Assembly (NCBI GenBank): GCA_030704615.1
Contig: CM060732.1
Location: 35,691,053-35,755,052, forward strand
Origin: Takakia lepidozioides
Lineage: Eukaryota; Streptophyta; Takakiopsida; Takakiales; Takakiaceae
Reading direction: 5' to 3'
DNA length: 64,000 nucleotides
A program made the translations under genes and the position numbers. Positions 1 through 12,243 of this stretch are shown piece by piece. Within the stretch, counting starts at the first letter, position 1, and the number at the start of each line of letters is the position of its first letter. The notes under the pieces were generated by a model. That model saw only the letters and a list, made by a program, of their open reading frames with translations. It searched no databases and was not told the origin of the DNA.

Positions 1-1
1 G

Positions 2-3000
2 AAAATTGAAGCAGTAGGAGGCAAGCGTCGGCGAGAGGATGGAGCGGAAGCCGAAGTAGATAATGTTGGCAGTCTATTCCAGCCCACCGATATGGGCAGG
101 GAAGCTTATGGAGAATGCAGCAATGTTGGCCACAAGTCATTGCTAGTGAAGACAAGGAGCCCTACAAAACAAATGCAGCCAGGTAAAGACCCCTGGTCCC
201 TGCCATGGGACGCGGGAAGACCTCTGCCACTGGACACACATGGGACAGCAAGCGGCCCTGGGCCTTCCCAGAAACACACTTTAGAGTCCCACCAGAACAA
301 GGCCTTGTTTCAAGGAGAGTCTTCTGGTGCTGTGCCCTTTGAGACCGTGCTTAGAGCTCGGACACTCAATGATGGTGCGTACACTCTTCTTGCTCTCCTT
401 ATTCTGTGTCTGACAGTTTTTGTCGTCTGTGGTCTGACAGTGATGTCTCTGATTTTGCCTTCTGCACACTTAGTTTTGCACTGTTCCCTGCATGATTAAC
501 TGGTATACATATAGACAAACCTACTTTTTTATGACAGAAGGGCAATAACTTCTTATTGTGGTTGGCTGAATTGGAGGGCCTGAATCCTCCAGTCAATTAC
601 CAGCTCAAAGCTTTGCTTTGTGGATCACATAGCTCAATACAGTTCTAGTTTGGACTCTGCAGGTTGTGTGAATTCAATTCCAATAGAGAGGACAAGATCC
701 GAGTCATATCAGGTAAGCACCCATGTTTTTTACCAAGTTTGTAACTTCCTTGTTTCCAAACACTTCGGATTGAATATGTGGAATTCGAAATTTCTCCTTT
801 ACTCACCAAAAATTCATCCTTTGTGTGTTTTAGCCTATGTTCAGGGGTTGTCTTTACCGACGTGCATGTTGAGGTCTTTTCCAGATGTGTCAGTACATGT
901 CAACAAATCTCCCAGCTTTTCCTTTGCTGAATGACAGATTCCCGAGGTGCCTAGCGAAGAACCCACAACAACTGCCAATGGATGTGCTGATGTGGGGATA
1001 GAGACAGGAAGGCCGGCTGCTCATGGGAGAGGTCCGGGGATGAAAAACGCTTTGGGTATGGGTGAACTTACTCACAGGCTCCAACAAATTTGGGGTACTG
1101 GGGGTGCAAGAGATGATGGTGTTGCCCTCCTGCCTGAGATGTTTGCAGTGTGCCGCGAAGAGTTGTACCTTTTGTTAACAAATGAGGCCTATGCGGATGA
1201 TAGTAGGAAAGGAAGACTGTCAGCTCCAGAAGGTTCAAAATGTTTGAAGCGAAGGGAAAGTCTTACCAGCCAGTTGACCCCTGACAAGAGAGATTCAGTT
1301 GCATTGAAGTTACATAACACTTTGGCAAACGTAAGCCATGTCTGCTACCCCTCAGGGTTGGGAAGGGTCGTGTCAGGTGTACGAGCAAGTAGCCTTTGTT
1401 AGGTCACCACCTGTTGCATGGGTCTGTCTATCTGTTCAATTTTGTCTTTCTCTGGCCTCTCTTGGTCTGTGTTGCCTACAATGAGACCCAAGATTGAAAT
1501 TGGCCATTAGCAGAGAATCATGTATCGAGAAGTGATCCAAGAACCTCTCTTCATTTTGGCCCTTACGGAACTGAACGGGCAGTGAAATAAGACCAGACAT
1601 GTTTTATACTGAATTTTTACTCCTTTTCTTTCTGCCATGAATGCAGGTGGCCAATAAGCTGGCGTCTGCAGCAACTCTCATTGGTCCCTTGCTCGAGTAT
1701 TGCCACTTTGTGAATGTATGTGGAGAGAGCTGTCAACATTTGTCTGTGTTCTCTTGTTGTTATCAAAGGCTTGTTCAAATGTGCCATAGCATGTTGTTTT
1801 TTGTGTTATTATGTCAATCAGTAAGTTTCTGCAAATGTAATTCATGTCAGTAATGTTTCTGTCGCATACTCTACAAGTCATCTTGCTGCCGAAACCTATG
1901 GCTGGCGGTCTCTGAACCAAATCTGGTCAGGTTGCACTTCAACTCGAATGAAATGGAAGGAAGTATCTGACTTTGTGATGATCCCCCTCAGATGCACATT
2001 GTACAAAGTGCTCTTCATGTGTTGCACTGCATACTCCACCACAACTCTGGCTGCAGGGAGAGGGTGCTTGGAAGGTTTGTGACTTCGCTCTTTCGTCTTG
2101 TTGGCCCAAAGTTTTGGCTCTTTTCATTGTGTGATTTATATTTTTTTGGAATGTCTGTGTCTTACAATAATGCATAGTCTTTTGCTGGACGTCTCTATGT
2201 GCATGTTTTATCACCAATGTTGATTCTATGTCATCACCATGCATGCCCAATGTGATGGATCCTTCTACCGCACCTCTTTACTGGTGGAATGAAAGTGATG
2301 AAGTCAGTGGGGTTGAGCTGAGCAAAGGGTCAATTGCAGGATTAATAACTTTTTAACATGCTCTACGTTGTTTCTCTACCAGCACTGGCTCCATAAACTC
2401 CAGCATTGATGCTCAACCCGGAGAAGCAGGTGTCTCGGTAAGCTTGAAAAAATTGAATGTGAGATATGAAGGAAAAGGATGGTTCATTGCCTATGGCAGC
2501 CCTGAAGCAACTAACAAAAGGCCCAACTCACTTCCGGTGACTGAGGACAGGGGCACTCTCCCTCGTTTCTCTTCACCAAGGATTATCTGCTGGCCGCTTG
2601 GGTCAGCCAGCAATCCAGTGGCCAAAATCTTGGACTCCACAAGGACCTTGCCAGATGGAACCATGGGCAAGGTCACCAGAATTCCTGCTCCTAAGCTGCA
2701 AGATGCCAGTGGAGCTGAAAGGGAGGTGCCACATGGGAGTGATGAAACCAAGGTGGAGGAAGGGCACAGAGATCTACCTCCATTTGTCCAGTGGTTATTG
2801 GACTTGGCCTTGCAGTCTCTGAGCTCTGGTGTGAGATTTGAGGCAACAGCTATAATCTGCATACTGGTGGTGCACAGTGAACCATTAGTAGAAAGGGCAA
2901 AGTAAGTCTCCATATTGATAATGCTCTTATGCTCTCTCAAAGAGGAGAGCCAACTACAAATGGTTGTCGTTTATATGTTTGAACATTCCGCCAGTAACTC

Positions 3001-5127
3001 AGTCCTTCACAATCCATTTGGTGGTTCAATTGCATAACGAGTTTGTCCTGACCGACTCACTTGATGTGCAGATTTGGGCCTCTGTTTTGGGAAGGTGGCC
3101 TGGAATCACTGCTGAAGGAAAGTGTGGGTGTAGATGTACAATTGCAGGCTGTCCGGCTGGTGCACCTTCTCTTACATTGTAGGTCTGCACCCGATCTCTT
3201 CTCCACTCAATTGTTAGAATCTTTTCCCTACCACATAGCTTTTCATGATGGATCTGTAACACAGGAGAAGCTCTAATGTATACATCATTTCCACTTTGTT
3301 GCAAATGCATAGTGGTAGCCATGTCACCCTGTCGGATTCTGTGTTTGCTAGAGCTGAATTCCATGTAAGTTGTGTATTTTGATACTAATACCAGAGCGCA
3401 AGCCTATCGAGCATTAGCAGATGTACCTGTAAGCAAAGAAAATGTTCTTGTAACCCCATTGCAGGACCTGCTTGTGAATGAGACCGGTTTGTCATTTCCT
3501 GCAAATTTCAATGTTATATAGTGTTAGTGCAAAGTAACTTAAGTCCCCTCCTGTTATGATTCAGGTCCTGTTCTTTTCCAACGTTTTTGCACTACTGAGG
3601 AATCCATCCAGAGGGGTGATGCCTCAGAGACTGGAAGAAATCACAACTGCAGGCCAAATCAAACTGACAAATTCACCATGGAGGAATCAAATGTTGACAG
3701 CCAAGTGGAGCGGAAAGAATCGGGAACAGACATGCACCGTAGGTCCAGGTTGGGTGTAGTCAGGTCTTCCAAGCAAGGGTTGGATGGAAAGGGCAGAAAA
3801 TGGGAGGGGTTGGGAGCATTGGCTGCTTGTTTGAGATACACTGGCAACAGTCTCCAGGTAATTCCTCTCTTCAGTGTGGAGTTTGTTCAGGGGGAGTTCA
3901 CATCTGTATGTCTGGACATTTTGCGAAAAGCACAGAAAAGATTGATTGTTTGACTCCCTCCCATGAGGGAGGGAATCAAACATTTGGGGTCCTTTGATGT
4001 GTTCTCTTTGGTTATCTTGTAATCCCACTGCGTCCCTTTGGTTTTCTACTTATTTCTTCTCTTCTCAGGCATTCTTTGTCCCATGCTCTTTGGGCTTCAT
4101 GGGGACATTGTGAAGTTCCTTTCTTCCTCTTGGTATGTCCATGTAGTGCAAACTTATGAACAAATCGAAACTTGGAAATCTCAACTGGATTTCAATGGCA
4201 CATTGGATTTCTGGGACCAACTGTGAAATATTCTATACAAGTGCACTTTGAATCTTCTGTGCAGGAATACTCCTTGAGAAGGAATGTAGTACGTGTGCTG
4301 GCATTCCTCACTACATCTGGAGATTGTGGTACTGCAATCCTTGTTGAAATGCCTTTGAAGCAAAATGGTTGTGGACCAATAGGAGGCCCTACAGATGACC
4401 GGCAGCGAGGGGAAGGAGTCATAGGCGTCCAGAGTGACAGTTTGCAACAACCAGAGGTGGAAGGAGAGGCTTCAGGTGGCCTCCATGCAATGCCGGGGAA
4501 CAGTAATATACCGGTGACTGGTTCATCAATTGGGGATGGAGTAGACAGGGCCTCAACGGAGCATGCTAGGCAAGGTGTAGTTCTAGATGAGGCAGAGAAT
4601 GGGCAAAGTATTCCAAGGCATCTGGTAGCACTTTTGGGTATGGAGCTCGATGCAGAGGACAACGATGAAAAGACAAGTAATGCTACAGGCCCAGCAGAAG
4701 AGAGGTAAATGTACAGAAGGGGCTCATAACAGTCAGTCCTTGCACGACTTGACAGCATTGGACAGCGAGTTTAGAATATTTCAATTGTGGGAAGGGAGGG
4801 GCATATCTGGCGTATGTAGGCACTTGAAATGACAAGTTTTGAGCCATGTGCAGGGCATGCTTGATTCGGGAGGCTCTGACATTGCTTTGCCAACTCTCAT
4901 CGCACAGAGTTCATTCTTCAACGGTTTTGGCATTGCTTACGATCGACAAAGAAACCACTAGAGTAACTCTTAGTGCCTTGAATCACTTGATTATTTGGGG
5001 CTCCCGGGGTGAGATGTCCAGTTCTGTCCAGAAAATGGCAGGCAACTTCAGAGACATGGTGGAGCTAGCAAGAGGCCTGCGAAGACAGGTTATGTCAGGG
5101 TTGACGGAATTTCAGGATAGTCTCTAG
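2..5127 (+). CDS. ATRIP: ATRIP/SUV2-like DNA-damage checkpoint protein, 3' part (12 exons, 5' end outside window)
   Basis: Exons at 2-374, 663-712, 938-1330, 1647-1715, 1992-2074, 2383-2901, 3072-3182, 3313-3364, 3465-3486, 3565-3857, 4265-4704 and 4854-5127, all bounded by GT/AG, join in phase with no stop, giving 892 residues up to TGA at 5127. The product is helical and repeat-like; stretches such as LLKESVGVDVQLQAVRLVHL, RRNVVRVLAFLTTSGDCGTA and REALTLLCQLSSHRVHSSTV resemble, from memory, the C-terminal armadillo-like region of plant ATRIP (SUV2/HUS2 in Arabidopsis). ATRIP carries the kinase ATR to RPA-coated single-stranded DNA in the nucleus. The N-terminal coiled coil and ATR/RPA contacts would lie upstream of the window. 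The 2383-2901 exon contains an internal GTAAGC at 2438 that could be an alternative donor. The consistent phase argues for a working gene. Exon calls are by eye; family assignment is from remembered similarity. Confidence 0.68.
3465..3486 (+). other. 22-nt microexon of the ATRIP-like gene
   Basis: The acceptor CATTGCAG and the donor G/GTTTGT enclose 22 bases. Including it changes the phase from 0 to 1, which is exactly what is needed to join exon 3313-3364 to exon 3565-3857 without a stop; leaving it out breaks the frame. Confidence 0.6.
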
Positions 5128-8100
5128 GCAAGAAGGTTTGGTCATAATTTAGGAGGAGCAATATTTTCCCTGGATGTGTCATGGGGATAGCAAACCAGTA
5201 AGAGGTCCTTGCTGTAATCCATTTGTCCTCTACCCCTTCTTGCATGATTTGTCATATCCATGGCATTTCAAATTGGTCTAGTGGACTCATCTTCCATCTT
5301 CTCGATTCAGGCTTTCTCTTTTGCACAAAGTGCATATCAAATAGACAGGAGGTCACTGCATCATTGTCCTACAAAAGAGTTCGCATGCAGCTCCTATGAA
5401 AGAGTTGTTGGAGTACTATCAGCTAGGAGATGCGCCTGTTTTCCATGAAAGCAAACTTAATGCTGTGCTTCAATTTTTCGCTAGTCCGGAAATGTGTGTA
5501 GCTTGTTAAGTTTGCTGCAGTTTTTTGGGGTTCTGGTCTGCTTTGCAGCTGAAAAGAACAGCTTGACTGCCAGCTCACCGGATTCATAGAATGGTACACA
5601 CTACACACGATTCTTTTGTCAGTACACACGATACTAGTACACGACATGGTTTCAATTTTCAGTCGTTGATGCCAGAGATATCGGAGATGGAGTCATCTTA
5701 TTTTCCGACCTCGTGGTCTTTACACCATAGAGTATCATCAATACATTGTCTCAACGTTAGTGTAACCCTACAGCTAAGAAAAGATAAAGGTAAAGTTTGT
5801 TTAGCTTCTACAGCTGAGAAAAGAGAAAGATACAATGTTGTAACTGAAACATCAAGCACTTGTTTGGTCACTGCTCACTGCACTCAAGTCATATCCAAGG
5901 TATGTGATAGATTTAGGTGGTGTAAAGAGGCAAAAAAACATTCAGATGGTACAGTTACACAGTTTTTTCTTCAAAAAGTTATGTGAAAGTTCAGGCAGTT
6001 TGAAAAAATGACGATGATGTGGCACTTAGGGACCCTCCTCGTGCTCTAGTCTAAACACTAATGTGCGACTGTTGGTCGTCACTCGAATTGAGAAGAAAAT
6101 CAAGGCACCTTCCTTCGTTAATATGATTTAGCTTGGTCATCTTTTTTGCCATATCTTTGCAAATTCTTTGATTTTTGGAAATGAACCGTTGCATTATGTT
6201 TCTCACTACGTCTTCTACTACAGGTTAATGGACGATGAGGCCAATTATGTAGGTTTTGCTGGTGGATTATACAATTATACCACGGAATAAGTGTCTAATT
6301 GGCCCAGCAGATTCTGCCTATGCACCGACAATGAATACACAAAAATATTATGTATGGAGGTACGTATATACATAATAATCCTCATCATCAATCCTTTAGT
6401 AACGCGAGGGAATGCCCCTCCGTCCATCGGACTGTTTACACATTCCCTGGTACATACTATTTTCACAGCATTTCACCGTATGGATTGCAAGATCGAATTT
6501 GTAACTTGGAATTCGACCTTTTATGAGACCCTAAACTTAACCCCTAATGGACGAGCCAGTTTTTGGTGCACCCACTCTAAAACGAAACATACCCTCATGG
6601 ATGAGGGTATATTTCTCATTTGACAAACATCCACACGGATGAACCGTATGAAGGACACCCTACCTACTTCATCCACTTGCTGTGAAAATTTCAGGTCATT
6701 TGGTTGTGTCATTAGAAAGACTATAACAAATTTCCAAGTTGAGAGTATTGTATACTCGAATTTGAGAGTGAAAAAATGGTTTGACCAAGCATTTGACCTA
6801 CCAAAATCAAATTTCATTGATATAGGCCACCCACATTCTGATTATGAGGCACCTAAAGCATGTTGGCCTAAAATTTCAGAGCCCAAATCCAAAATCTCAG
6901 CAGGGTTGCGTTGTATGGGAAAATAGGGGGGTAAATAAGACCATAAGGTAGATGTGCAGATTAGTGCCCCCCCCCCCCCCCCACAAAAGCAGCAAGCATC
7001 ACCCCAAAAAACACAAACCGCAAGCATAAGTTGCACTAACCCCTCGTCCCAAAAATGTGAAAACACAACACCAAAACGCAGACCTCACACCCACGTCACC
7101 CACAACCCGATGACCATCATACACAGACGACCCCTAAGTAGCAATATCCACCACAGAACAGAGAGAACCACACCCCATGCAACACGCACATATGCACTCC
7201 ACATTGGTGACCACTAGACCTGCCAATACAAGCCAACACCCTGGTGAACACTGACACATACAAACAATGCACACGGGCAGAAAAAGACCCACAAAACTGA
7301 ATTTAGTCACCTCGATCCATGGCGGTGTGCCTCATTTCGGCACACACCAAGGCACAAGTGGTTGCCGTCACATCCAAGGCAATAATAGTGAGTGCGGATA
7401 TGACATACAACAACCTATGTGTTGTGTGAAGGCACTGATGCAAATGTGCAAGAGATATTCTCGGTGTTGTCCATGTTGTTAGTGTAGGTTTATGTTGTCA
7501 AGGCATCTGTCAATGCCAGATTGAACTCTAAATGGCTCATGGCCTGCGCCCCATTTTGGTGACATGGGCTGAATGCAAGATATATGCATTCACTATCGTT
7601 GTATCCATAAGAAAAAACAGCCGACGCCACCACGTCTTTATGCACAATTGCAAGTTGTACACACCCCAAAGCTGGTATTATAGTACATCTACCCATCGCA
7701 TATACGTTTGATATTGCACATGTGCAAGCACAGATGACACCGACATTCTTTGGTGTCCCATAAAATGTCTCACAGTCACAAGAGAGGAGGGCTGCAAGCT
7801 GGCCTAGCTGCAGATGTCAGTAAAAAGACTATTTTCTTGTCCTACCACAACACTGCAGCTATCTCTCTAGAAGCATGCATCCTGTACCATGACTGGCCTT
7901 GCTTTGGCAGTCTTTGATTTTGTCATGGATAACAAAAAGGAAGGAACGGCCTCTTTCTGTTTAGTCTAACTATAATATCAGTGGTCCAAGTGCCAAGTTT
8001 GGCCAAGTCATACAGAAGCTGGAGTGAGGTGAAGTAATTGTGAGTATGGTCCAAACCATGGGGTCCTGTGGCAAACCTAGTGACAACATCACAACCTTCT

Positions 8101-8277
8101 CCCTTACCACTTTTCTGCCTCTAGCCCTCAGGCCTCCCTGGATTCTTGCCATAGTAAACTCAGAAATTATAGACTGTTAATGGCCATTGGAGCCAAAATG
8201 TCGCATTCCTCATGTTTTCTTTTTTGAGGCCCCGTTTTGTTCACGCGATGTCCACCTCCACTTGAAATGGTGGGAGT
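5128..8277. other. Intergenic, no gene recognised; C16 tract and a short hairpin
   Basis: This 3.1-kb stretch follows the stop of the ATRIP-like gene. Open frames up to 131 codons occur (5591-5986 +) but have no family resemblance, and the first part may be 3' untranslated sequence. There is a run of 16 C at 6967-6982 followed by an A/C-rich stretch to about 7300, and a perfect 10-bp inverted repeat with a 2-base loop at 6589-6610 (arms ATACCCTCAT/ATGAGGGTAT). Nothing else could be supported. Confidence 0.5.
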
Positions 8278-9686
8278 TGTCACGGACATAGCCAATAAGA
8301 ACTTACCGAGAGTAACTTCGGAAGTTACCGAGTTACCGGGAGTATACCAAATTACCGAGAGTAACTTGGGAAACTGCTCATGAAGCTTCCTTTGGAGGAA
8401 ACTTCTCCATCAAGATACTCCTTTATTTAAGGAAACTTCTCCATCAAGAAACCTCCATTGGGGAAGCTTCTTAGAAAACTTCCTAGTAGCTAGTATATAT
8501 AGAAGGCTCGTAAGAAAGAAATTTAACGCTCGTAAGAAAGAAATTCTCGACCCCTGTTGAAGTCATCGATGGACGACTGTTAGCATCATGAAACATTGAC
8601 CGTGAAACTCGACCCCTTGAAGTGAAGCTTAAAAATCAAGCATCACAGATTGTTTTCAACGTCATCCACTCTCCAACGAATCTTGTGATCCTTGGACTTC
8701 CCTGGTTTGTACTTCATAATACTGACATCGACTGGCGATCACAAAAAATTTCGGCAAGACAAAAATGCAAAAGTACCAAGGATATTCAACCCCTGTTTCT
8801 TGGAGCTATAGCCTTCATGAGAGCTACAAAGAAAGACACGACATTTGCACTTTATGCGACTCCGATCAAGACCATAACAGACCAATGTACTTCGACATTA
8901 CCCACTCAATATCAAAATTTCAATGATGTCTTCGAGAGGAAAAATGCAGACATGTTGCCAGAACATCGACCTTATGATTGTGCAATTGAGTTGCAAGAAG
9001 GAGCCCAACCACCATTCGGCCCAATCTACAATTTATCTAAGACGGAGTTGGCTACTTTTAGCGAATACATTGATGAAAATTTGTCGAGGAATTTCATTCG
9101 ACATTCGAAATCACCCACGGGAGCACCTATCATATTTGTGAAGAAGAAAGACGGATCGTTACGCATGTGTGTGGACTATCGTGGGCTCAACAAAGTCACT
9201 ATAAAAAATCGTTACCCACTACCGCTGATTTCCGGACTCCTCGAACAACTTGGACGAACAATTTTTTTTCACAAAGATTGACTTGAGCGGAGCCTACAAC
9301 CTGGTACGAATAAAAGAATGAGACGAATGGAAGACTGTTTTTTGCACAAGGTACGGACATTTCAAATACAGTGTTATGTCTTTCGGTCTTATAAATGTTC
9401 CAGCAAATTTCCAACACATGATGAATGATATCTTTCGAGAATTTTTAGATGACTTTGTAGTCATCTATTTGGACGACATTTTGATATTTTCACAGAACGA
9501 AGAAGAACATGGTCGTCATGTACGCCTTGTCCTTGATAAATAGAGGAAAATAGGACTAAATGTCAAGTTGGAAAAATGTCTTTTCCATCAATCTGAAGTC
9601 GAAATTTTGGGCTACATCATTTCCGACAAATGAGTCTTTATGGATCAAAAGAAAATACAAACCATCATCGAGTGGATTAAATCAAT
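8278..9686 (+). mobile_element. Ty3/gypsy chromovirus (Tcn1-like) fragment: LTR plus protease end and RT
   Basis: A probable LTR starts with TGTCACGGAC at 8278, has a TATA stretch at 8494-8501 and a duplicated 18-bp motif (8506 and 8528), and ends near 8585. It is followed directly by the end of a retropepsin-like region (VILGLPWF), a linker, and a reverse transcriptase (8622-9281 open, then broken). RT blocks visible are [20 protein letters not shown], a region like SGAYNLVRI, and the catalytic YLDD at about 9469-9480, in three frame-broken pieces up to 9686. Gag and most of protease are missing, so the element is internally deleted. The RT style resembles Tcn1-like chromoviruses known from fungi and mosses. 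At 9686 it is cut abruptly by the LTR sequence of another element. It is non-functional. Confidence 0.75.
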
Positions 9687-9861
9687 GTCGTGCGCATACA
9701 TGTCGCTACACAACTACATCGCTGTCCAAAACCACACAACACATGTGCACACCACACACTAGTATACCACTAGTCCACCACTAATCCAGCCACTAGGCTA
9801 CAACTAGTCAGTTACTAGGCTGCCACTATGCTACCCACTATGGCAGTCACTAGTCCACACA
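9687..9861 (-). repeat. Truncated LTR copy (175 bp), direct repeat of 10184-10358
   Basis: Near-identical, over about 175 bp, to 10184-10358. On the minus strand both copies start TGTGTGGACTAGTGACTGCC and the match stops at GCACGACA. This copy lies one base from the end of the complete LTR (9863-10358), so two LTR sequences stand head to tail. Its far end abuts the Tcn1-like RT fragment. Confidence 0.65.
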
Positions 9862-9862
9862 A

Positions 9863-10358
9863 TGATAAAGAAGAAGAATACAAGCACGAGCTCACAAATC
9901 TGAAGCATAAACTCATGCATATATAACCTCATCATTCAAATACAAGTCAAGCTAAGTGCACCCCACGCCATGGGGAATCCACACTACGGCGCCATAGCTA
10001 GGCGCCGTGAGGCTCAACTCGAGAAAGATGAGCCTCCCGCGCTTGCCGTGAAGATAACCACTCCAGGGCCTAAATCTGCATTGACCCCTGGATTGACACT
10101 TGGGCCAATCCCAAATGTCAATATGTAAAAGCTAGCTATTTCCTAGCTAGTTTCACACTAGTGGTAAAATAACTTGACAGCTGTCGTGCGCATACATATC
10201 GCTACACAACTACATCGCTGTCCAAAACCACACAATACATGTGCACACCACACATTAGTATACCACTAGTCCAACCACTAGCCCAACCACTAGGCTACAA
10301 CTAGTCAGTCACTAGGCTGCCACTATGCTGCCCACTATGGCAGTCACTAGTCCACACA
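9863..10358 (-). repeat. Probable 3' LTR (496 bp) of the minus-strand Ty3/gypsy element
   Basis: Read on the minus strand it begins TGTGTGG and ends TTTATCA (TG...CA), and directly follows a polypurine tract (GGGGGGTGAT, + coordinates about 10360-10370), the normal arrangement for a 3' LTR. An alternative reading is that the two 175-bp repeats are LTRs of a very small element with a 322-bp interior; the lack of a PBS there and the good polypurine tract outside make this less likely. Confidence 0.6.
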
Positions 10359-10359
10359 A

Positions 10360-10372
10360 TCACCCCCCTAGC
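10360..10372 (-). other. Polypurine tract of the PHD-tailed Ty3/gypsy element
   Basis: The minus strand reads CTAGGGGGGTGAT directly before the LTR start TGTGTGG. It would prime plus-strand DNA synthesis. It lies about 250 bp downstream of the pol stop at 10619. Confidence 0.6.
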
Positions 10373-10618
10373 TGGTGCTTAGGCCCCTCTAAGTCCAGGT
10401 AGCCACAAGATGTGATAGTGACCATAGCCTCACTAAGTTCTCCACCACTATCCCTACTACACTCAAACTCGATAGATCAAGAGGCCGGGTGCAAGAGTTG
10501 CCCCATCGTTAGTCGCCGTATTGCAACCTATGAACTTGAGTTTGGGATCTCATGTATTGACTCATATGAGCTTGGCCTCCCAAGTCTTGTTAGCTGCCTC
10601 CAGTCATGTCCACTGCCA

Positions 10619-12168
10619 CTATCCCAAGCAGTGTGGACACAACCAATCTCCGTCAGGAACCTTCTCAGAGGTGGTGTCAAGCATCCCATATACCAACCCC
10701 TTGAGCATCGATCACACACCAGTATGGTGGCTGCCCCTTTGGCAGATCCACAGAGCATGCACCTCAAACCTGCAGGTACCACTGCCAAGTTTGGATCAAC
10801 TCTGCCATCAACATTGGGAAGGTGACATGGCGCACAATTACGCACATGGTCCTTCCAAGTCATGCCATCCCGACCCTCCAAGATCAGGACCCCTGAGGGC
10901 AACACCTCTCGAACCCTCAGAATAACACGCCCTGCAGTAACATCCAGAGTCGTAGGAGCAGTCTGATGCAAATAAACGTAGTCACCAGGGCTAAACCTCC
11001 GAACCCCAGGACGATATACTCCACCACGTATAGTGGCATACCTCAATGTATCACGGTGTTGTGCAATGGCAAGGTTCTCAAAAGCCATGGGCATGACTTT
11101 CTTGAACAACTCTGCACGCTGATCACATGCACGTACCCACACGTCCGGATTGTCAAGGTTAAGGACTTGAGCAGTGTCCCTACGAATGGCTGCAGACAAA
11201 TCCGGCTCTCGGCCAAAGAGAATGAAATATGGTGAGAAGGAGGCAAGTGATGCTTGTTTGTTGAACCTGTAGCCCATGGCTAACCAAGGAACCTGAAGAT
11301 CCCAATCTCCTAGGTGTCCCTTCTGCAATCCATACTTGCGCAAACCCCTCTTCACCGTCTGAACAACTCTCTCTGTTAAGCCATCGGCCTCAGGATGATC
11401 CCGAGAAGTGGTGCGGTGGTCTATCAAGGCTTTATCACACAAAGCCTGAAACTCCCCCAAGAACTCTCTCCCTTGGTCCGTGAGTACCTCAGCTGGAGCA
11501 CCAAATCGGCTAAGCACACGATCCAAGAATGCATACGCAGCCCCCTCACTAGCCTTGTCAGGCAATGGAACCAACTTAATCCACTTGGAGAAGTGCTCCA
11601 CCATCACCAACACATATTTGTGGTGGCGCATAGTCAGTGGCAACGGTCTTGCGAAGTCAAGACTCCACCTGTAGCCCAATCCCATGATTGGTAAAGGATG
11701 CAATTGTGGTGTAGGGGTGTTGAATGAAGCACGCACCCTGTCACACACCATGCACCTAGCCACGAACTGTTGCACCTCTGTATGCATACCACGCCACCAG
11801 TACTGCCCTTGCAGTAAACTGTGAGTGCGTCGCACTCCAAAATGCCCCAACTCCTCATGGGCATGCCGTACTAACCGTGCACGCTGTGTGGGGTGAGGCA
11901 CAATCCTCACCCGACCATCCTCCCACACTCGAAGTAGGTGTATCCCCTCCCACTTGAACCTCTTGGCTCGTTGCAGGATCCGATCCCTCTCCCTGGCAGT
12001 CACAGTGGCTGCCGTGTCTCCCGTGCGGAGGTAGTTCAACACAGCCGAATCCTCATGTATATCTCTGGCACCACTTGACTCATCACTAGCCTCAGGGTCC
12101 TCAGACACTCCGTCTACAGTCATCCCTGTTGTAGGTCCAACCTGACCTCCCGATGCCAAGATACACAA
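10619..12168 (-). pseudogene. Ty3/gypsy integrase ending in a PHD finger (one-base frameshift in the PHD)
   Basis: This integrase inserts retrotransposon cDNA into the host genome. Visible in order are the HHCC zinc-binding domain (H-x3-H, then CMVC), the catalytic core with Asp in YRWSLDFA, Asp in VLTDQGREF and Glu in HPEADGLTERVV, and a GPY/F-like beta domain (GDYVYLHQ to about WKDHVRNC). After a short linker comes a PHD finger at 10761-10628: C-x2-C-x11-C-x2-C-x4-Y-x2-C, then TPPL, then in the next frame GDWLCPHC followed by TAG at 10621-10619. The normal His of the C4HC3 signature is Tyr here. One base has been lost near 10665-10669; without that, the open frame runs out of phase to 10528. 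A PHD at this place would replace the chromodomain of chromoviruses as a chromatin-reading module (inference). Confidence 0.82.
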
Positions 12169-12243
12169 AAATGCAGATACGTGTCATCCCGGCACCATCT
12201 CCTCGTCCGTCTCACCATGCCACCGAGCTCCAGTGTCATCCTG

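Noticed and set aside
4192-4758. 188-codon minus-strand frame
   Set aside because: It is antisense to exon 4265-4704 of the ATRIP-like gene, which joins its neighbours in phase.
9687-10358. Stand-alone TRIM element
   Set aside because: No PBS next to the 175-bp repeats and a good polypurine tract just outside fit an LTR of the neighbouring Ty3/gypsy element better; kept as an alternative.
10528-10618. C-terminal extension of the integrase beyond the PHD
   Set aside because: It is read only because of the one-base shift near 10665; in the PHD frame a TAG stops at 10621-10619.
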